Below, piece after piece: positions 1 to 8,246 of a DNA stretch of 64,000 bases. The stretch is from the NCBI RefSeq assembly GCF_003413745.1, contig NZ_QVID01000001.1, forward strand, positions 1,860,001 through 1,924,000. Direction: 5' to 3'. This DNA is from Marixanthomonas ophiurae. GTDB taxonomy: Bacteria; Bacteroidota; Bacteroidia; Flavobacteriales; Flavobacteriaceae. How positions within the stretch are numbered: the first letter of the stretch is position 1; every line of letters begins with the position of its first letter. The notes beneath the pieces were generated by a model. That model made no database searches and had not been told where the DNA came from. It saw nothing but the letters and a program-made list of their open reading frames with translations. The position numbers were made by a program, and so were the translations under genes.

Positions 1-56
1 GCAGCGAATCCTAAAAAAAGGAACGATACAATAAGAATTTTGGATAATATTTTCAT
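1..56 (-). CDS. Unknown exported protein, 5' end only
   Basis: An ATG at 56 on the minus strand opens a frame that runs off the window edge. The visible 18 or so residues begin MKILSKILIVSFLFLGFA, which is a lysine-then-hydrophobic segment typical of a signal peptide. Nothing can be said about the mature protein. It lies 71 bp downstream of the RidA-like lipoprotein gene in the same direction and continues the run of small exported genes. Confidence 0.5.
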   Translation of the reverse strand, partial: MKILSKILIVSFLFLGFA

Positions 57-127
57 GTGGTTGTTTATTTCTGATTAAATTATTAAATAATGTGAATGCT
101 AAATTTTGTTGTTTTAATTTTTGTTGA

Positions 128-652
128 TCACTCTGTTTTATATACTTCCAATTCTATTTCAATCAGAAATTCAGGTAAAGCCAATTCTTTAACACCCAGC
201 CAAGATCCAGTTGGAAATTGCTTTTTGTAGATTTCTGCTCGATAACCAGCAAATTCAAGAAATTTAGGCATATCTGTAGTGAACACATTTTCCACAACAA
301 CATCATCGAAGGTGCAGCCATAATGTTTTAGGATTTTATCTAAATCAGCATAACAGTTTTTCATTTGTTGCTCAAAATCGCCAACAGCGGTTGGGTTGCC
401 TTCATCGTTCATACTCACGGCACCAGATATTTTTATGTTATTACCATTTTTTACCGCGTGCGAATAGCCATAGGTTTTTTCTATTTCTGGGCGTAAAAGA
501 AAGTAGTCTGGGGTTTCATCTACAATAACAGTTTCAGTGGGTTCCGATTTTTCTACTGTTGTTGTTTCTGCTTTGGTTTTTTCGTTGCAGCTGGAGATTG
601 AAATTGCTGCTACTAAAGCAATTCCTAATGTTAAAAACTTAGTTGTCTTCAT
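128..652 (-). CDS. RidA-like (YjgF/UK114 family) lipoprotein
   Basis: A 174-residue protein with a signal peptide ending in a lipobox (ISSC, Cys22), so it is predicted to be acylated and exported. After an acidic, Thr-rich linker, residues from about 50 to the end match the RidA fold, including the C-terminal LPEFLIEIELEVYK strand. Typical RidA proteins are soluble cytosolic 2-aminoacrylate deaminases. Here the usual P-x-R-S catalytic arginine motif reads P-T-G-S in FPTGSWLGV, so classical imine deaminase activity is unlikely. It may bind a ligand or act on another substrate outside the cytoplasm. Family assignment is good; function is unknown. Confidence 0.85.
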   Translation of the reverse strand: MKTTKFLTLGIALVAAISISSCNEKTKAETTTVEKSEPTETVIVDETPDYFLLRPEIEKTYGYSHAVKNGNNIKISGAVSMNDEGNPTAVGDFEQQMKNCYADLDKILKHYGCTFDDVVVENVFTTDMPKFLEFAGYRAEIYKKQFPTGSWLGVKELALPEFLIEIELEVYKTE

Positions 653-681
653 TTTTTTTTGAATTATTTGGTTTCTATTTT

Positions 682-1197
682 TTACTGCTTCATTTCAACG
701 CGAATAAGCCTTATAGTTTTGGTATCGCTTAAGTTTACAACCGAATGTGGTGCTTCAGGCTCTTTGTACATGGTTAGTGGAAAAGTTAAAGGTCCCGGCA
801 GTTTCCGTGAATCAAAAATGATGTTACCTTCTCTATCAGAATCTGTAAAATAACCGGCTTCCTGAATATAGAGTACGCTTGGCCAACGATGGTGGTGCAA
901 GGGCTCTATTTCATTTGGCTTAAGTGTAACTTCTAAGACTCTTACCTTATCATTTTCCAATACTACTTTGTGGTTGCTGGGCGCGGCAAGAACGGCATCC
1001 AGTTCGGCAGGCCAATCGGCTGGATTTCCTGTTTTATAAATAATGTTATTGGGGACTAATTTTTCTTGACTCAATTGCAAAGAAACCATTCCCGTAATAG
1101 CAGATTCATCTGTTCCGTGTGGATCTGGGTTTTGGGCTGTTGCCGAAACAATGCCAATCCATAGAAAGAAAAGGAGAGTATGTATATTTGTTTTCAT
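682..1197 (-). CDS. Exported cupin-like protein
   Basis: A 171-residue protein with an N-terminal signal peptide (MKTNIHTLLFFLWIGIVSATAQ). The central part looks like a small beta-barrel cupin: KVRVLEVTLKPNEIEPLHHHRWPS carries the HxH-type metal-ligand cluster and APHSVVNL gives a later histidine. Cupins bind a metal and serve as enzymes or sensors, and the substrate cannot be told from sequence. It lies 29 bp upstream of the RidA-like lipoprotein on the same strand, so the two may be co-transcribed. Confidence 0.7.
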   Translation of the reverse strand: MKTNIHTLLFFLWIGIVSATAQNPDPHGTDESAITGMVSLQLSQEKLVPNNIIYKTGNPADWPAELDAVLAAPSNHKVVLENDKVRVLEVTLKPNEIEPLHHHRWPSVLYIQEAGYFTDSDREGNIIFDSRKLPGPLTFPLTMYKEPEAPHSVVNLSDTKTIRLIRVEMKQ

Positions 1198-1215
1198 GAT
1201 TTTGTTTGGCTATGT

Positions 1216-1239
1216 GAGCTATGAGCTATGAGCTATGAG
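1216..1239. repeat. Short tandem repeat, three 7-bp units
   Basis: Three perfect copies of GAGCTAT plus a partial fourth (GAG) lie between the cupin gene start and the end of the 111-residue protein gene. This could be slippage-prone DNA or an operator-like direct repeat upstream of the cupin gene. No function is evident. Confidence 0.6.
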
Positions 1240-1269
1240 TGTGATACTTGATTTTCTTCAACTTCAACT

Positions 1270-1605
1270 TTAGTAAAGAATATTATCCAAAATCCAGCCC
1301 ATGTTACGTTCTTTTATTACCACTTTGTTGTCTGTGGAAAAAACCTGTTGGATTTCCATTTTTAGTGCTGCCAGTTCTTGGTTTGAATAATCTTGGTGTG
1401 CAATAGCATCTTGTATTTTCTCTAAACTTTTATCTTCGTCATCACGGCAGAATTCTTCATATATTATTTCAAAAGTAGTTTTTGCCGTTTTTGATTTTAT
1501 AAAGTTTAGTTCCTCTTCATCCTCCACTTGGTCCGCTTTAGCACAGAGCAGTAGGATATAAGTTTTAAGTTCTGTTTTAGTCCAGTGTGTTTGTTCGGGT
1601 TTCAT
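1270..1605 (-). CDS. Conserved hypothetical protein, TerB-like helical
   Basis: A 111-residue, acidic, all-helical cytoplasmic protein with no signal peptide or membrane segment. The pattern KTYILLLCAKADQVEDEEE followed by a second helical pair loosely resembles TerB-type domains, where an acidic loop follows a first hydrophobic helix. That is a weak guess from appearance. It is one of the few non-exported products in this run of genes. Confidence 0.55.
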   Translation of the reverse strand: MKPEQTHWTKTELKTYILLLCAKADQVEDEEELNFIKSKTAKTTFEIIYEEFCRDDEDKSLEKIQDAIAHQDYSNQELAALKMEIQQVFSTDNKVVIKERNMGWILDNILY

Positions 1606-1650
1606 CGCTTTGTTTTTTGGTATTAAAGAATATTTTGAGACTTTTTAAAG

Positions 1651-1688
1651 AAAAAGTGTATGGCATAGCACTGCCAAACCATACACTT
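1651..1688 (-). terminator. Rho-independent terminator after the 256-residue gene
   Basis: A 10-bp perfect stem (AAGTGTATGG / CCATACACTT), with a smaller GGCA/TGCC pairing inside its loop, is followed on the minus strand by a T-rich run. It sits 12 bp past the stop of the gene at 1701-2471. Confidence 0.8.
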
Positions 1689-1700
1689 ATCTTCTTTGGA

Positions 1701-2471
1701 TTAATTCCTTTCAGCAACTTTTACATTACCACTAATACCACTTAATTCCGGAACATAAATCCAAATCTCGGTTTCGCCACCGTTGGTAACTTCCATCCAA
1801 TCGTTTAAAAACTGGTCCCAACTTCCGGCTCCGTACATTTCATCATATTTATTTGAAATGTCGTGATCTTCGCCCAACCATGCCGATTTTTCAAAAAATG
1901 AAATAACCGCCAGGTCTCGTCCTTCTTTGGTGCTGGAAAATTCATTGGTGTAAATACCATAGGTGTCTTCAGGCGATTTTGAGGTGTACACGTCGTGGAT
2001 TTTTTTTACTAAGGCCATAGCTTCTTTGTATTTGCCTCGCTTTATGTCCCAAGTGTCCACCTCCATATTTTTTATAGTGAAATTCTTCGAAAATCTAGAC
2101 AATTCTGCGTTAAAACGCCAGTAGCTTTGCGCGCCGCTATCTGCTGTTGTATATGGGGCAACGTTTGTATTCCAGTCAGCATCATGGCCTTCTTTTTGAG
2201 CGGGCCTGTTGTCTAAAGAACTCCAAGGGAATGGTCCCATGACCCATACATAACTTCCCGTGTTCGGCCCATTGGAAACCCAATACACACGTGCGCCATA
2301 GGTGCCTTCTCCGTGATATTCCTTGTTATGTGCTGCCAATCCTTTTTCAAACTGGCTTACTTGCGCAGGGTTGGGGGTTAATAGTGCATTTTCAAATACA
2401 CCGTATTCGTTGCTGTTTTGCGACAGTGCCAAAAAGGGCACTAAAAGCGCTAATAAAAATATTTTTTTCAT
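1701..2471 (-). CDS. Unrecognised secreted protein, 256 aa
   Basis: The signal peptide MKKIFLLALLVPFLALSQ is followed by a soluble protein of about 238 residues rich in Trp and Tyr (VYWVSNGP, YVWVMGPFPW, WIYVPEL). The repeated pattern of a Trp-rich strand, a helix and a charged strand suggests two ferredoxin-like or dimeric alpha-beta barrel units, but I recognise no named family. It has its own terminator downstream. A hairpin (GCCAAC/GTTGGC) lies just upstream at 2486-2502. Confidence 0.65.
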   Translation of the reverse strand: MKKIFLLALLVPFLALSQNSNEYGVFENALLTPNPAQVSQFEKGLAAHNKEYHGEGTYGARVYWVSNGPNTGSYVWVMGPFPWSSLDNRPAQKEGHDADWNTNVAPYTTADSGAQSYWRFNAELSRFSKNFTIKNMEVDTWDIKRGKYKEAMALVKKIHDVYTSKSPEDTYGIYTNEFSSTKEGRDLAVISFFEKSAWLGEDHDISNKYDEMYGAGSWDQFLNDWMEVTNGGETEIWIYVPELSGISGNVKVAERN

Positions 2472-2485
2472 AATGTTAGTGTTGT

Positions 2486-2502
2486 GCCAACATATGGTTG
2501 GC
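2486..2502. repeat. Inverted repeat between two minus-strand genes
   Basis: A perfect 6-bp palindrome arm pair (GCCAAC/GTTGGC) with a 5-base loop lies 14 bp upstream of the 256-residue secreted protein gene and downstream of the epimerase gene. There is no T run on the minus strand, so it is more likely a leader hairpin or operator than a terminator. Confidence 0.4.
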
Positions 2503-2533
2503 TGGTTAAAATTGATTTACTTGGTATTGTCTT

Positions 2534-3478
2534 CTATAGTTGTTCGGAATAACTATTCAATGTTTCTTGTACTGGTCTAAACTGAATTCCCAAATCGTTT
2601 CTTGCCATTGTGTTTTCATATACTACGCTTGCTTTGTTTTTTGGGGTTTGGTGGTTCAACATCAAGTTCAAATCACTAATGGGATAGGTTTCGCTGCTCA
2701 ACAAATAGTTTTTGCCGTGCAATCCAGAAATTGTTGCAGCTTTAAAAATGGCTTCTGCAACATCGATAACATCTACTATGGCAAATTCTGCATTGGTGTC
2801 ATAGAGCATTTGTACAAATGGATTGGGGGCAATGTTGTTTTTAAACAGAAATTGCAATCCAGTTGAAGTGGAATCCTCTCTATTTGATAAAGATTTACCC
2901 ATAACACCCACAGGCGAAACCGAAGTGATTTCAAAATGCAAAGTAGGATGGTCTTTTGTAAATTTTTCAACCGTTTGGTTGGCCATAAACTTGGCCTGCG
3001 CATAGGGATGGCTTTCGGTGTTAATGTATTTTTTATCGTTTTCATTAAAAGTGTCTGTTGGGTTTTTTCCGTGGGATGGTAACGGGAAATTGGTGTTCCA
3101 CGCTGCTACCGATGCGATAAAAACCACTTTTTCAATACTCGGGGTTTCGCTTATGGCTTCAAGAAAATTTTCGGTCCCTTTGATGGTGGGATTAAAAAGT
3201 TCTGTTTGTGGATCTTTAACGTCTAATTGAAAAGGGGTACCGCCATGGATAACAAGTTCACAATCGCTGATAAAATCTTTTAGAACTTCCAAGTTTTCCA
3301 CTCGTAGTGAGCTTATGTTGAGGTTATCCGAATTTTCAAGATTAAAAAGGTGTTTGTACTTTTCACTCTTTTTAATATCGGTTACCGAAACCTTTACATT
3401 GAAACCTTTTTTCAAAAATTTCTTAGTAATGTAGCTTCCTATAAAGCCCGCCCCACCTATGATACCTACTGTTTTCAT
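2534..3478 (-). CDS. NAD-dependent epimerase/dehydratase (extended SDR)
   Basis: A 314-residue Rossmann-fold oxidoreductase. The N-terminal GGAGFIG (residues 8-14) binds NAD(P), and the catalytic YxxxK is Y159-AQA-K163. A typical substrate-binding C-terminal half follows. It lacks a signal peptide, so it acts in the cytoplasm, unlike most neighbours. Family members act on nucleotide sugars or reduce small aldehydes and ketones. The alignment-free features fit the dihydroflavonol-reductase-like group better than UDP-sugar epimerases, but the substrate is unassigned. Confidence 0.85.
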   Translation of the reverse strand: MKTVGIIGGAGFIGSYITKKFLKKGFNVKVSVTDIKKSEKYKHLFNLENSDNLNISSLRVENLEVLKDFISDCELVIHGGTPFQLDVKDPQTELFNPTIKGTENFLEAISETPSIEKVVFIASVAAWNTNFPLPSHGKNPTDTFNENDKKYINTESHPYAQAKFMANQTVEKFTKDHPTLHFEITSVSPVGVMGKSLSNREDSTSTGLQFLFKNNIAPNPFVQMLYDTNAEFAIVDVIDVAEAIFKAATISGLHGKNYLLSSETYPISDLNLMLNHQTPKNKASVVYENTMARNDLGIQFRPVQETLNSYSEQL

Positions 3479-3532
3479 AATTTTTAAATTAAATGGTTTT
3501 ACAAGTTTCTAAAACCAGTGAGACTTGAAATA

Positions 3533-4075
3533 TTATTCATTTTCAGGATTGGACTCTTCATTGTTTGCCGTTTCTTCCATCTCCTTCATTTGAATTTCCT
3601 GCATATCCAACATGATTTTAGATGGGTCCCAATAGCCAAATTCTTTCACAATTTTACCATCCACAAAACGGGCGGTTATGTGGACGGGAATAGAATAGGT
3701 TCTATTGTTCGCTTTTAGGTTTCCTTCCCAAAGGCCCCAAAAATTCACCCATGTTTGGTTTTTGTCTGTTATTACCATTTCGTATTCAGATTCTTTGTCC
3801 ACAAAATTCCAACTTGCGAAAAGTGAGGCGTCTTCTTTATTACTAGCAACCAATTCTGACAGTGTTTGGCCTTCCGTTTCAACCACATTGTTCATTATTT
3901 TTACTGTATCTGCATAATGACTGGCCAAGGCTTTCCAGTCTTTTTTTTCGTAAGCATCGATCACTTTTTTGTAGGTGTCAATTTCTGGTGATTGTTGGGT
4001 GTAGCGTTGTTTTACATTACTTTCGCAGTTACTGAAGAGGACTATTGCAAGTCCTAAAAGGAATAATTTTTTCAT
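3533..4075 (-). CDS. SnoaL/NTF2-like lipoprotein
   Basis: A 180-residue protein with a lipoprotein signal (LFSNC, Cys17). The mature part begins with a helix containing YKKVIDAYEKKDWKALASHYAD, the classic opening of NTF2/SnoaL folds. It continues with strands that end in VHITARFVDGKIVKEFGYWDP and a Glu/Met-rich tail. NTF2-like domains form a cone-shaped pocket and can be enzymes or ligand binders. No catalytic residues can be assigned. It is 54 bp downstream of the epimerase gene's start in the opposite reading order, on the same strand. Confidence 0.75.
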   Translation of the reverse strand: MKKLFLLGLAIVLFSNCESNVKQRYTQQSPEIDTYKKVIDAYEKKDWKALASHYADTVKIMNNVVETEGQTLSELVASNKEDASLFASWNFVDKESEYEMVITDKNQTWVNFWGLWEGNLKANNRTYSIPVHITARFVDGKIVKEFGYWDPSKIMLDMQEIQMKEMEETANNEESNPENE

Positions 4076-4093
4076 AATTTTATTGGTTTTAAA

Positions 4094-4126
4094 CCTCCCC
4101 GTTTGTTGTTTGATAAAACAGAGAGG
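4094..4126 (-). terminator. Hairpin terminator after the 144-residue secreted protein gene
   Basis: The arms CCTCTCTGTTT and AAACGGGGAGG (minus strand) pair over 11 positions with two or three G-U pairs and a short loop, followed by a short T-rich run. It lies just past the stop at 4144 and upstream of the NTF2-like lipoprotein gene, so these two genes are probably separate transcription units. Confidence 0.6.
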
Positions 4127-4143
4127 CTAATGGGTTTTGTTAA

Positions 4144-4578
4144 TTAATTCTTATTCATTTCAGGCATTCCCGTATAGATTTCATCGGAATGCATCAAGAA
4201 ATATTTATTGAACTTTTTAAAGAATTCCTTTTGGCTGGCTTCATCTGGCCATGCTTTTTCCATAAGCTCTCCCTGAATGGTTGCAGCTTCATCAATATCG
4301 TTCCAGTTGGCATATTCGGTAATGAATGTAAGATCTCGTGAATCTGTACCAGACAGATGACGTAGCACACGTTCGCTCACAACCTTATTGTTTGGAATCA
4401 CAACTTTTTGCTGAAATTCTTTTAGCAATGTGTTGAGTTCTGCATTGCTGCCATTTTCGGGAATCGTTACCTTCCAAGTGGTCACTGTGTAAACCGGACT
4501 TTCTTGAGCATAATTGGTTTGCCATGCAAAACAAGCAATGAATAAAAAGATTGCTACATGTAGTTTAGTTGTTTTCAT
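4144..4578 (-). CDS. Unrecognised small secreted protein, 144 aa
   Basis: A signal peptide of about 25 residues ends near NYAQ. The mature domain of about 119 residues reads as strand (YTVTTWKVTIP), helix (ELNTLLKEFQQKVV), strand (ERVLRHLSG), strand (DLTFITEYANW) and helix. That order fits a ferredoxin-like or dimeric alpha-beta barrel domain of the kind in monooxygenase-like and NIPSNAP proteins. I cannot name the family. It is the first gene after the LytTR regulator on the same strand, 197 bp away. Confidence 0.6.
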   Translation of the reverse strand: MKTTKLHVAIFLFIACFAWQTNYAQESPVYTVTTWKVTIPENGSNAELNTLLKEFQQKVVIPNNKVVSERVLRHLSGTDSRDLTFITEYANWNDIDEAATIQGELMEKAWPDEASQKEFFKKFNKYFLMHSDEIYTGMPEMNKN

Positions 4579-4775
4579 AATTTTTGATTTATATGGTTTG
4601 TATTAAATCGTTCCCCGAAGTAACGACACAAATGCATTGAAAACAAGTGAGTTAGGATGAAGGGGCTACTTTTCTTTCCGAAGGGAAGCTTTTAGTTGCC
4701 GAAGCTAAATGAGGATTGAAGTAGAAAATGTAAATATTGTAGATAGAACACTATACAATAATGGTATATCTCTGT

Positions 4776-5525
4776 TTACAGGGTCTGTAAACGCTTCAAT
4801 AGTTCCGTTCGCATGGCCTTGCTCATTGGGATGGCTTTTTTTGAAATGACTACGTGGGTGCCGGCAATTTCATCTACGCAGGTAAGGTTGATGATGTAGG
4901 ATCTGTGAATACGCAAAAAGTGTTTTGCAGGAAGTTTTTCATCCACATCCTTTAGAGGCATTACCAAAAGATATTCTCGGTCTTTAGAAAAAATACGGCA
5001 GTAATTACGATCAGCTTCAATATAGTAAATATTTTTGGTGTCTATTTTTACCATTCGTTCTTGATGGCGCACAAAAATACGGTCGCTTAAAATAAAAGGA
5101 TCAGGTTGTTTTTTTTCTGAAATTTGACTATTTTTTGAGAGGTTCCTATAATTAATACGTTCCACTGTCAATTCAATCACACGTTGTAGATCCAATTTTT
5201 TAAAAGGCTTTGAAACGAAGCCGTAAGGATGGGTTTCTTTGGCACGATTAAAATGGGCTTCGTCGGCATTTGCAGTAAGATAAATGATGGGTATATTGTG
5301 TTCTACCTGCATTAAAAGCGCAGTTTCAACTCCGTCTAATTCACCTTTTAGCTGTATGTCCATTAAAACAATATCGGGGACTGCTTCTTGGATGTGGTGC
5401 AGTGCTTCTTCTCCTCTGGGTAAAATACCTGTTACGTCATAGCCCAAATCACTCAATTGTAGCGAGATATTAGCGGCGATGACCATTTCATCTTCAACAA
5501 TCAATATTTTAACAGGATCTGGCAT
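4776..5525 (-). CDS. LytTR-family response regulator
   Basis: A 249-residue cytoplasmic regulator. The receiver domain (about 1-125) has the acidic pair ED at 11-12, phospho-acceptor Asp56 in IVLMDIQL, Thr in YLTAN and Lys in VSKPF. After a linker, residues from about 143 to the end form a LytTR DNA-binding domain (FLRIHRSYIINLTCVDEI). Its ATG overlaps the stop of the upstream sensor kinase by one base (TAATG), so translation is coupled and the two form a cognate pair. Targets are unknown; the adjacent small exported genes are plausible candidates. Confidence 0.93.
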   Translation of the reverse strand: MPDPVKILIVEDEMVIAANISLQLSDLGYDVTGILPRGEEALHHIQEAVPDIVLMDIQLKGELDGVETALLMQVEHNIPIIYLTANADEAHFNRAKETHPYGFVSKPFKKLDLQRVIELTVERINYRNLSKNSQISEKKQPDPFILSDRIFVRHQERMVKIDTKNIYYIEADRNYCRIFSKDREYLLVMPLKDVDEKLPAKHFLRIHRSYIINLTCVDEIAGTHVVISKKAIPMSKAMRTELLKRLQTL

Positions 5526-7411
5526 TAGGCTATTTTATAATTTTTGAAGTTAAAAAAAACAGTAGTACCTTTTTTATGGTCTTCAGAGAGCGTTCCATTG
5601 AGCTGTTGTGTTAGTAATTGTATTAACTGGGTTCCAAATCCTGTTCCTTTAGGTGTGGAGCTTTCAGTTTTACCAATTCCATTGTCTGACACCTTTAACT
5701 GCAAATCGTTGTTTTCCTTTTTAAGACTAATGTTTATTTTTCCTTGGGTTCCTTCTGGGAAAGCATATTTTAATGCATTGGTTAATAATTCATTTACAAT
5801 TAACCCAATAGGTACTGCGGTATCTACATCTAAGTTCAACTCCTCCATAGCACATTCTATTTTTACTTTATCATCTGCATTGAAAGTGTCTAAAACCCCT
5901 TCACTCAAATTGATAAAATAGTCTTTCATTTCAATAGAACCTAAGTTGGTGCCTTGATACAGTTTTTGATGAATTATCCCCATACTTTGCACTCTGTTTT
6001 GACTGGCGAGCATAGCTTCTTTACTGGCCTTGTCGGTAAGTTGAGCCGATTGTAACGCAATAAGACTTTTCACCATTTCTAGATTATTTTTTACGCGATG
6101 GTGTATTTCTTTTAGTAAGAGTTCATTTTGCTTGTTTTTTGCATCTAATTCGGTGTTTAACAGAGAAAGAGCTTTTCGTTTTTTACGTATATTTTTCATG
6201 GTGAAAAACATTCCGAAGAGAATAATAGCAAGAAGAACTGCAAGACTTACATAAAGGATTTGTGTTCTTTTCTGATTTTCAATTTTATTTTTTTGATTTT
6301 CAATTTCAATCCTATTTTGGGCTGTTCCATATTTAACGTGAAGTTCGCTTTCAATTCTGGATGTGATTGAAGTTAAATAATCTGCATGGCCTCGCTCATA
6401 GAGCTCATGATACTCCAAAGCATTTTTATAATCACCCAACTGTCGATATATATTTGAGACGTGCATGTAGTTTTCCCAAAGGTTTTTAGTATTGCCAGTA
6501 CGTTTCATTATCTCTATGGCCTTTAAGTTGTAGGGTAAAGCTTCGGTGTACTTTCCTTGAAGTAAAAACACATGGCCAATATTTGCTGTAGGAGGCATGG
6601 TATATTGCTCCAATCCCATTTTTTTTGCGCCTTCATAACAAAGGTTGTAGTTTGCAATCGCCTTATCATATTCTTCTAGATACTTATAAATGTTTCCGCG
6701 TCCGTTATAGCAAGCTAAAAGAGGAGCACCAGTTTCACCAACCTTTTTATAGGTCTGTATAGCTTTGTTCATATTTTTTAAACTTTCTTCTAAGCTAGAA
6801 AGGAACAATTGATTTTCAGCCAACCTTCTGTAGGATAGCGCTATATCTTTTTCATAGCCGTATTTTTCTTGTATTGAAATGGCCTTCTTGCAATATTCTG
6901 CTCCTTCTGTGTACCTGTTTGAATAATAAAACAGATCTCCAATAGAAGTATAGCACCTTGCAATACCTTGTTGATCGTCCATTTTCTCATAAAGATCTAA
7001 AGCTTTATATACAGCTTCTGAAGCTTTTTCGTAAGCAGCAGTACTGCCGTAATTCGCTTTTAGTAAAAGATAGGTTTCGGCTAGCTCTTTATCTAATCCC
7101 TGTTTTTTATAAACCGAAATGGCTTTTTTAAGGTAGACTATGGAAGAATCCAGTACCGTATGGTTTTCGTGCCAAGTTGCCAAATCGATATAAGCACTTG
7201 CCAATTTTTTAGGGTTGTTGTTCTTTTTTGAAACCGCTATGGATTTCTGAAAAGATTCATATTCCAAAATGGAATCGCTGATAATGGGAACTTGAATGTC
7301 GCCATTGCCAATATTTAAGTTAATTGTATCCCCTTGTGTTTTGGAAGAATCCTGGGGGAGACTTCTCCACGAAACGCAAGCTAATACCGCGAACAGTAGT
7401 AGTGGTTTCAT
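5525..7411 (-). CDS. TPR-containing sensor histidine kinase (HisKA_2 type)
   Basis: A 628-residue kinase. It has an N-terminal export signal and a large extracytoplasmic tetratricopeptide region (about 50-365, with repeats such as GIARCYTSIGDLFYYSNRY). A coiled stretch precedes one membrane helix at about 383-405. A HisKA_2 phospho-acceptor region follows (LLKEIHHRVKNNLEMVKSL, histidine near 435), then an HATPase domain with N box NELLTNALKY near 539 and G boxes DNGIG and GTGFG. The TPR part probably senses a protein or peptide partner in the periplasm. It is translationally coupled to the LytTR regulator. Confidence 0.93.
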   Translation of the reverse strand: MKPLLLFAVLACVSWRSLPQDSSKTQGDTINLNIGNGDIQVPIISDSILEYESFQKSIAVSKKNNNPKKLASAYIDLATWHENHTVLDSSIVYLKKAISVYKKQGLDKELAETYLLLKANYGSTAAYEKASEAVYKALDLYEKMDDQQGIARCYTSIGDLFYYSNRYTEGAEYCKKAISIQEKYGYEKDIALSYRRLAENQLFLSSLEESLKNMNKAIQTYKKVGETGAPLLACYNGRGNIYKYLEEYDKAIANYNLCYEGAKKMGLEQYTMPPTANIGHVFLLQGKYTEALPYNLKAIEIMKRTGNTKNLWENYMHVSNIYRQLGDYKNALEYHELYERGHADYLTSITSRIESELHVKYGTAQNRIEIENQKNKIENQKRTQILYVSLAVLLAIILFGMFFTMKNIRKKRKALSLLNTELDAKNKQNELLLKEIHHRVKNNLEMVKSLIALQSAQLTDKASKEAMLASQNRVQSMGIIHQKLYQGTNLGSIEMKDYFINLSEGVLDTFNADDKVKIECAMEELNLDVDTAVPIGLIVNELLTNALKYAFPEGTQGKINISLKKENNDLQLKVSDNGIGKTESSTPKGTGFGTQLIQLLTQQLNGTLSEDHKKGTTVFFNFKNYKIA

Positions 7412-7516
7412 TGTATGGTGATTGTTAGTTACTTATAAAGATAGTTTCTTTTTTAAAAACTACCCTAGGTATAATCACGTAAATTTCAGAATACTATAAA
7501 AAAACTATGATTTTAA

Positions 7517-8194
7517 TTACTCATCCAAAAGGTCTGGACGTAATTTTTGTGTGCGCTGCAGCGCCTGTTCTTCCCGCCATTGTTCAATTTTTGGGGTATT
7601 CCCGCTAGTTAGAATATCGGGGACTTTCCATCCTTTATATTCTGCAGGTCGAGTGTAAACAGGGGGTGCTAAAAGATTATCTTGAAAAGAATCAGTTAAT
7701 GCTGAAGTTTCGTTTCCTAATACACCGGGGATAAGACGTATAACGGCATCGGCAACTAAAGCTGCACCTAACTCACCACCACTTAATACAAAATCACCTA
7801 CTGAAATTTCCCGCGTTATAAATTGATCACGAACCCGCTGATCGACACCTTTGTAATGACCGCAAAGAATAATGATGTTTCCTTTCAAAGATAATTCATT
7901 TGCGATGCTTTGATTAAAAGTAGTGCCATCGGGTGTCATGTAAATTACTTCATCGTATTCTCGTTCGGCTTTTAATTTGGCAATGCACTTGTCAATAGGT
8001 TCAATCATCATGACCATTCCGGCACCGCCTCCATATTGGTAGTCATCTATTTGCTTGTAATTATTATTGGAGTAGTCTCGCAGATTATGTAAGTGTACAG
8101 AAACGATGTTTTTATCAATGGCACGTTGTAATATGGAAGCTTCAAAAGGGCTTCGTAATAAATCTGGAACTGCTGTGAGGATATCGATGCGCAT
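7517..8194 (-). CDS. trmD: tRNA (guanine-37-N1)-methyltransferase
   Basis: A 225-residue SPOUT-class enzyme that methylates N1 of G37 next to the anticodon, using S-adenosylmethionine, which prevents +1 frameshifting. Recognisable motifs are [10 protein letters not shown] near the N-terminus and the knot segments [12 protein letters not shown] and [13 protein letters not shown]. The length is normal for the family. It is followed by no ribosomal protein gene here; the genes upstream on the same strand are an acetyltransferase and a DUF748 protein. A TATTTTTG promoter element lies at 8222-8229, 27 nt before the start. Confidence 0.97.
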   Translation of the reverse strand: MRIDILTAVPDLLRSPFEASILQRAIDKNIVSVHLHNLRDYSNNNYKQIDDYQYGGGAGMVMMIEPIDKCIAKLKAEREYDEVIYMTPDGTTFNQSIANELSLKGNIIILCGHYKGVDQRVRDQFITREISVGDFVLSGGELGAALVADAVIRLIPGVLGNETSALTDSFQDNLLAPPVYTRPAEYKGWKVPDILTSGNTPKIEQWREEQALQRTQKLRPDLLDE

Positions 8195-8221
8195 TTATGA
8201 AAGGTTAGCTATTTATGGCTT

Positions 8222-8229
8222 CAAAAATA
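8222..8229 (-). promoter_or_regulatory. TAnnTTTG promoter element of trmD
   Basis: TATTTTTG on the minus strand matches the Bacteroidota -7 element exactly and leaves a 27-nt leader to the trmD ATG. No clear TTG -33 element is seen, so strength is uncertain. Confidence 0.45.
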
Positions 8230-8246
8230 CGGTAAATTATGAAGAA

